The position numbers and the translations under genes were made by a program. The notes under the pieces are model-generated. The model was not told where the DNA came from, did not search any database, and was given only the letters and a program-made list of their open reading frames with translations. Shown piece by piece: positions 58,261 through 64,000 of a stretch of DNA of 64,000 bases (position 1 is its first letter; every line of letters begins with the position of its first letter). The DNA comes from Sequoia sempervirens (lineage: Eukaryota; Streptophyta; Pinopsida; Cupressales; Cupressaceae), in NCBI GenBank assembly GCA_007258455.2, contig VDFB02139063.1, positions 62,001-126,000 of the forward strand, read 5' to 3'.

Positions 58261-60615
58261 ATGTCAAATTTTTGTGCAATTGCTAAAGTCTTGCAAAATG
58301 AGACCATTATTAAGAAAATTGAAGATTTGTGTCACCAAAAATTTGGAAAAAAAAATAGTATTATTGTAAAAAATATTTTTAATGCTCTAACTTCTATTGG
58401 AAAGACTAGTACGGAAAAAGATAAAATACCTTCTCGTAGAGTGATCACAACCTCACTAGTAATACATCATTTGAGAAAGGATCATTTAATGAGACAAACT
58501 TGCATTGATTTAAATCTAAATCGTAAAAAATTGAATAGAGCACTCTCAAGAAGAGGAAGACTCAATATTCCTCTTCAAAATGATACGTGGGATTCTAGTG
58601 GGAGGATTCCACGTGTTGATAAGAAGCTAACCGATAATGTAAAGATGCAAATTGAACAATTTTGGAACTCTCACTTTAGAGTATCACAGAATGTAAAGGA
58701 TTTTTTTAAGTTAAGAATTGGTAATCGAGATCACACACTGGATCCTAAGCATTTCTTAGAATGTAGCCAAAGAATATTGTATAAATAATTTTGTGAAGCA
58801 CATCCAAATTTGCAAATCTCACAAAGGGATTTTGAGTCTTGCAAGCCATTTTATTGTGTACCTATATTAATATTTTTAATACATGTTGTTGTAAATACCA
58901 CGTTGAGTTTTCAATGTATCATGAATTATTATGTTATATTTTTTCTACTATGCATACTAACGAAATTTTGCAGGAGTGTCATGCAATGCAACTTCCCAAG
59001 CCATCTAGGGACTTGTTAGATTCATTTTTATTCATTATAGGTGATGGTTGCTTATTTTCTAGAAATGATTGTTTAAATGAAACATGTTTTCAATGTGGTG
59101 GTTTATCGAAGTTTGTAACATGTTTTCATGAGGGAAAAGAACATGATTTTTCTAACAAGATTGTTGAGAAAAAATATTTGAGACAGTCAAATACACATTG
59201 GAGAGTGGAGGTGAAGGTTCTAGATGTGAGTTGGTTACAAGAGAGGTAAGTATTGCAGATTTTATTTCTGATTTTAAGAAAAATATTTTCTACAAGTATG
59301 CAAGGCATAGCCATAGGTCCTAGTGGTTGGGTCGATAATTCAAGATGTGTAAGGAATATTTCATAATTGGAACTATTATATCCATGGTTTATTTTGTTGA
59401 AAATTACAAATTGCAACCACAAAATGAGGTACAATCACAATATTACAATTCTATTCAAATTGCTATTTTTGTCCACATAACATATAGACATGCCCTTGAT
59501 AGTACAGAAGAGGATAGGAAGATAATCAGGGAGCACCATTTATACATGAGTGATGATAGATCTCATTCATTTGAGTTTATACAACATTGTTTTGAAAACT
59601 TTTTTGAGTTCTTGTAAGAAAAGGGTATTGCAATGGTTTGACATCTCATTTGGTCAAATAACTGCACAGGGAGATTCAAGAATGCTCATATGTTTTATTG
59701 GTTGAGCAGGATGCATGTAGAGATGGGTGTAGCACATATTTGGATTTTTTTAAACTAGGAATTGAAAAGGCGAGCATGATGGCGTAGGTGCATGTGTGAA
59801 GAGAGCTCTAGCTAAGGAAAAAATAAAGATCAGAGGTGGTGCAAAATTTAGTGATGCACATTCTATTGTCGATTGGTGTACTTATGTTTCATCACAAGGA
59901 GGGACACTTTATTCATAAGTGTGCAAGTTCTTTTGGTTGGTTGAGGAGGGCACAGTGGGAGACAAATTGGAATGTCAAAAAATTAGAGAATCTTCAAAGA
60001 TGCATTCATTTTGAAGCTTAGATGTGGGTGCATGGACCATATGGACACTAGACTTGGCTTATTTTTATCAGAATTGTATTCAGTGTGATTGGGATGAATG
60101 CAATTCAAGCAAGTGGGTAGATACATGGATTCCATAGTACCTAACCTTTTTATCTATAGCACAATCCTCTTTAGAAGATGAAATGGAAAGTTCACTTGAC
60201 TACGACCATCTTTTAGATCTTGTATAGCTAGGACATCTATGTATTTTTAGCACCATAGGGAAATGAAGAGGAATTATACTATTGGTTGGAACAATGTGTA
60301 TAGGGAAAGAAGAAGTTAACACAACCAATGATAGATGATGATGGGTTCATGTATCCTATAGGTTCAGTTTTTATTGTTGGAACTTGGTTATGAACGTATA
60401 TGATTAGAAAGAATGGAATACCTACAATTCAAGACTATGAGAAACACAAAACCATTCTCATGTATTTGTACCTTATTATAACAACAAATGTTAAGTTATT
60501 GAGACATCATGCTAAACCAAGAACAAAGGAAATATGGAAAATTCGTAGTGTTAATCATGAAGCATTACTCAATACTCTGAAGGTAAGAGATGACCCTTCA
60601 GGAACACTTGAGTAG
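58261..60615 (+). pseudogene. Transposase-like gene of an unnamed family (DFAENY / HGKG type), decayed
   Basis: The first 175 codons (58261-58788) are open and Lys/Arg-rich (KKLNRALSRRGRLNIPLQND, KHFLECSQRILYK). Then come ISQRDFESCKPF and CCCKYHVEFSMYHE; CFQCGGLSKFVTCFHEGKEH, a possible zinc-binding part, near 59090; FIIGTIISMVYFVENYKLQP, NEVQSQYYNSIQIAIFVHIT, HHLYMSDDRSHSFEFIQHCF; CTGRFKNAHMFYWLSRMHVE near 59680; KGEHDGVGACVKRALAKEK near 59770; and a tail to 60615. I recall plant and animal proteins with the order DFAENY, ISDD, SDN..GQFKN, HGKGxxDGxG, which look like an RNase H-fold transposase. Here the first Asp is Tyr (YFVENY) and SDN is SNN, and there are several frameshifts, so it is inactive. 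No terminal repeats identified. Confidence 0.6.
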
Positions 60616-62809
60616 GGTATCATTTGTTGTATGGGATAGGTATGATATTGTTCATCTTATTTTGATTAATGTTCATTATAATTAAATTGCTTGATCCGCT
60701 AAGGTTCATCATTTAGGTTGTTTAGAATAATATAGATTTGTTATTCTAAGTTTATTTAGTTAAACAAAGAAACTAATTTAAGTGATAAAAACTAATGATG
60801 ATATATAATTGTTATTCTAAGTATATTGTGATGTTCATGACATGATGGACCATGGAGTTGCTGCAAGAATAGCCAGTTCTAATCTTTTTGCAAATGTATG
60901 CAACAGATTAGTAAATTTCACATTATATTTTCTCTTCTATGGTCTATTATTGAAAATTTTCATGATACTTGTATGTAGTTTAATTGTTATCTTGATGGTT
61001 GTTATAGGTTCTTTTCACTCCATATCGTCAATGTGCTACTGTTGTGGGAGAGTGTGATGATTATTTGTTTGTGATTATTTTGTTATATGCCATTCCATAA
61101 TTCAATTATTGTATATTAACGTATATACTTCTTATTGTATCAATTGCATCTCTAGATTAGTGAAGAGAGGAGGACTAGTGGGCACATTTGAAAGAAAAAA
61201 GAATTAACAAAAACTCTATCCAAATGACCACGAAGGAAATGTGTGATCTATTTCCTTCCCCTAGTGGGAAATGACTATGTAAGAGGGTTGTTTGTTGTAT
61301 TGGTGATGGAGCACCTAGGGGTCTAAGGGATCTAATATGTTTGGTGAGTTTTTTTTCTTGGTTTTGGTGGTGGAATAAGGTCCTAAGGACCATCTCAAAT
61401 GTTTTGTAATAGGTCTTTTAGGTTTTGGTTGAATTTTTGGTCTTGGTGACCAACTCCTTTGTATAAACAAGGTCTCCATCCTCTTTTTGTAAGTCTAGTG
61501 CACCTTGGAAAATTAAGAAAGAAAGATTCCTTGCTATATCTAGACACCTGAGGGGAGTCACCTTGTTCTTTGAAAAAAATTTAAATGCCTTTGACACATT
61601 TTGAAGGCTCTTGGTGGTCAAGTTGGTAGGAGATTGCATAAATTTCCTTAACTAGGCAATTAGAGGTAAACACATGAATTAGTTGTTTTCCAACGTCCAT
61701 CATTTCAAAATGCAGTTAGTGGACATTGGAGGAAGGTTGGGAGACTTTAAATATGCCTCTTTTTGGTTAGCAAGGTTTTGATGGAGAAAACAAGGCATTC
61801 AATAAAGAGTTTGTTGTTTTTAATTTTCTGTAAAGTTTGATGTTCGTGTTGGTATAGCCTGTAGACTTAGTTTTATACTACAAGCTTGTAATGGTTGGAA
61901 AGAGGATTGAATAAGCTTAATTTTGGCATTGATTGGTGAGTTTTCATTAAGAAATAAGGCATATATCCTCATTTCTCTATCGTGGTGGTCTAAAACCCTT
62001 AAAACTAGGGTTTTGGTTGAAAATGTAAGTTTCTTCCATTCCCACATTGTTTAATTAGTAAACCTTGGTGGGATGGAAGATATCAAAGTGTATTATCATG
62101 TATTCATGACTTTGGAGAATGTAAGGTGCTGGGTGTTGGTTGTGCATGAGTTTTTGCTTGACATCTCTATGTGGCAAGCCTGGTAAGTAAGCAAAAGAGA
62201 TTGAATTTTGATTGTAATTGAAGATCTGCTCTTAGAAGCACTTAGGGATGATGGGGATAGGTGTAAATAGCCTATAGGATTTTTATTTTTTCTTTGGGGT
62301 GTAGGGGAGACCCTAGGTAATCAAGACAAGCCTAGTTGTAGGTCTGTGGAATAGGCCTCTTGGAGCAGTGCTAGGATGGGCCATGGTGGATTTTGCATAG
62401 ATAGTCAAGAAAAATGGTTTTGAGGCTTTGTAGAAGTCTATTTTGGGATTCCAAATTCAGTGGTTTGGTGTCATAGTAGTCCTCCATGTGGAATTTAAAT
62501 TGGCTGTCCTACCAAGTGGAGTTAAAGGCCTTAAATGTAAAAGAGGCCTAAAACATTGGAATGAAAAGTAAAGGATGGTCCCTAGGTGCAAGGTGGGTTT
62601 TTGAACCTTGATTTGGTATGTGTTGAAATGTTTCAAGTGTTCCCAAATCCTTTAGGTGGTCTGTGTTTATATCCCTAGGTGTGAGGGGTTTCTTCCTTGA
62701 AGGAATAGTGGAGTTTAGGACTCCTCATAAGAGTGTTTGAGTAAAGCATTGAGTGGAGTGACTTTGCCATTTGTGATTGTGAGTTTTCCTTCCCTACCAC
62801 TCTGCATCA
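60616..62809 (+). other. Non-coding stretch ending in a probable gypsy 5' LTR
   Basis: No gene seen. The right end (TCTGCATCA to about 62809) lies just before a primer binding site, so at least the last kilobase or so is likely the 5' LTR of the third gypsy element. Its left edge is not resolved. Confidence 0.45.
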
Positions 62810-62812
62810 TAG

Positions 62813-62824
62813 TGGCATTGGAGC
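62813..62824 (+). promoter_or_regulatory. Primer binding site, initiator tRNA-Met type (diverged)
   Basis: TGGCATTGGAGC matches the common TGGTATCAGAGC at nine of twelve positions and lies 34 bases before the gag start codon. Confidence 0.45.
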
Positions 62825-62857
62825 TTGATTGCAGGTATTTTGTGAAGGAAATACATC

Positions 62858-64000
62858 ATGCCTCCAAAAATTGGACCAGTGGTTTCAAGAGAATTGAAGG
62901 CCTTGAGATAAGAGATAGAGGCCTTGAAAGCAAGAGAAAGGAGAAGAGCAATGGTAGTTGAGGAAGAGAGTTCCTCTAAAGAAGAGCCAGAGGGTGAAGA
63001 AGATGAATATAACCCTTAGGGGGAAGAGATACCCCCTCATGAGAGAAGACTCCTTAAAGCCTTGCAAGCATCTAGAGGAGAATCCTTTGAAGAAAAGATT
63101 GATTTTCCAATATATAGTGGAAAGATGGATGTGGATGAAGTGTTAGAGTGGGTGGAGGCTCTAAATAACTATTTTGAATACAAAGACATGGCAGAGAATA
63201 AGAAAGTATTTTTTTTCCAGAACAAAGTTGAAGGGATCCGCCTTGACATGGTGGAATTTCACCCAAGGAGAAAGGGTCAAGATGGGAAAATCCATGATTA
63301 ACTCATGGGATAGGATGGTGCATAGGTTGAAGGCACAATTCCTTTCCACTGATCATGAAGTGCAGGAGTATAGAAAGAGGTAGAATCTGAAACAAAAAGA
63401 CATGGATGTTTCATCCTACACTGAGCAATTCTACAAGTTGAGTATGAGATGTAGTCATGAAGAAAGTGAGAAGGAAAAAGTGGCCAAGAATATCAATGGC
63501 CAAAGATTTAATATTCAAGATGAGATCAATTTGGTTGTTCCAAAGACTATGGAAGATTGCATACAAGTTGCATATAGGGCTGAAGAGAAGATAAGAAGGA
63601 AACAAGGGCAGAAAAATAGAGGAAGAAATTTCAGAGGTAGGGGCAGAAATCAATCTCAAAAAAATCAAGAAGAATCTAGCCACAATGAATCAAGTGGAGA
63701 ATCAAGCAATAGAGGAGGATTCATGGGTAGGAGACCCAATGGCAAGGGAAAATGTAATGGAGAAAGAGGCTCAAATTAGTTTTCAGGGAGATGTTACAAT
63801 TGTAACTAGCCTGGACATCCAACATTCAAATATCTTGAAAAACAAGGCTCAAGCTCTCATGGTGGAGAGAGGAGGAACCAACTAGTGCATGAGGATGAAG
63901 AAAGTGTAACTTCACCTACAGTAAACCTTACATCAAAATTTGGAGATTCCTTGATTAGGAGAACATTACTCAAGGTACCAATCCATAAGAACCCCCACAA
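62858..64000 (+). pseudogene. Gypsy gag and start of protease, cut by window end
   Basis: From ATG at 62858 (MPPKIGPVVSRELKALR, then a stop) the frame continues with EEKIDFPIYSGKMDVDEVLE and WVEALNNYFEYKDMAENKKV, the gag capsid domain. A frameshift near 63235 leads to ALTWWNFTQGERVK and INSWDRMVHRLKAQFLSTDH. Next come MDVSSYTEQFYKLSMRCSHE, a basic Gly/Arg-rich part (GRNFRGRGRN) and a zinc knuckle CYNCN-stop-PGHPTFKY, in which the last Cys is Tyr and a Gln-type codon became TAG. The linker to protease (NLTSKFGDSLIRRTLLKVP) reaches the window end. The style is that of chromovirus-like gypsy gag. It is inactive, and the rest lies outside. Confidence 0.8.

Overview
This is plant nuclear DNA, most likely from a gymnosperm and probably a conifer. 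The evidence is a low-GC, gene-poor sequence, one intron-containing plant glucanase gene, long decayed Ty3/gypsy elements of the Athila and Tat lineages, solo LTRs of about 4 and 6 kb, and pentatricopeptide-repeat (PPR) pseudogenes. The species call is inference. Two runs of exactly 100 N (35846-35945 and 56274-56373) are scaffold gaps. Apart from one gene, nearly everything recognisable is a mobile element or its debris.

Left part (1-17600): a broken hAT transposase on the minus strand at the edge; a 5.9 kb solo-LTR-like element (2174-8102) with a perfect 5-bp target duplication and a PPR pseudogene inside it; two diverged copies of an unnamed dispersed repeat (9205-10041 and 14336-16256), the second carrying a 1.09 kb terminal-inverted-repeat transposon whose empty site survives in the first; and a minus-strand PPR pseudogene near 11.5 kb.

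Middle (17600-39432): an old Athila-type element with 5' LTR remnant, tRNA-Asp-type primer binding site, gag, protease, reverse transcriptase, RNase H, integrase and a downstream ORF2. Its 5' LTR is split by another solo LTR (18485-19646, TSD AGATG). Next come a minus-strand host-like pseudogene (29.7-30.5 kb) and a 5'-truncated, younger Tat element (32545-39432) with double RNase H, integrase, a 31-bp tandem repeat, an antisense plant-mobile-domain ORF, more tandem repeats, a polypurine tract and a 3' LTR.

Right part (39433-64000): a second, 3.9 kb copy of the giant solo LTR (39672-43610, TSD CTTTG); a minus-strand solo LTR related to the Tat LTR; the one apparently intact gene, a nine-exon secreted GH5 glucan 1,3-beta-glucosidase with an N-terminal fascin-like domain (47827-50971); an integrase C-terminal scrap; minus-strand remnants of an ORF2-like protein; a decayed transposase-like gene of a family I cannot name (58261-60615); and the 5' end of a third gypsy element that runs off the window.

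Only the glucanase is likely to make protein. The elements are in different states of decay (about twenty in-frame stops in Athila gag-pol, four in the Tat pol fragment), which gives a relative order of insertion. Many stops and lost catalytic residues fit C-to-T change on one strand or the other, as expected for methylated repeats.
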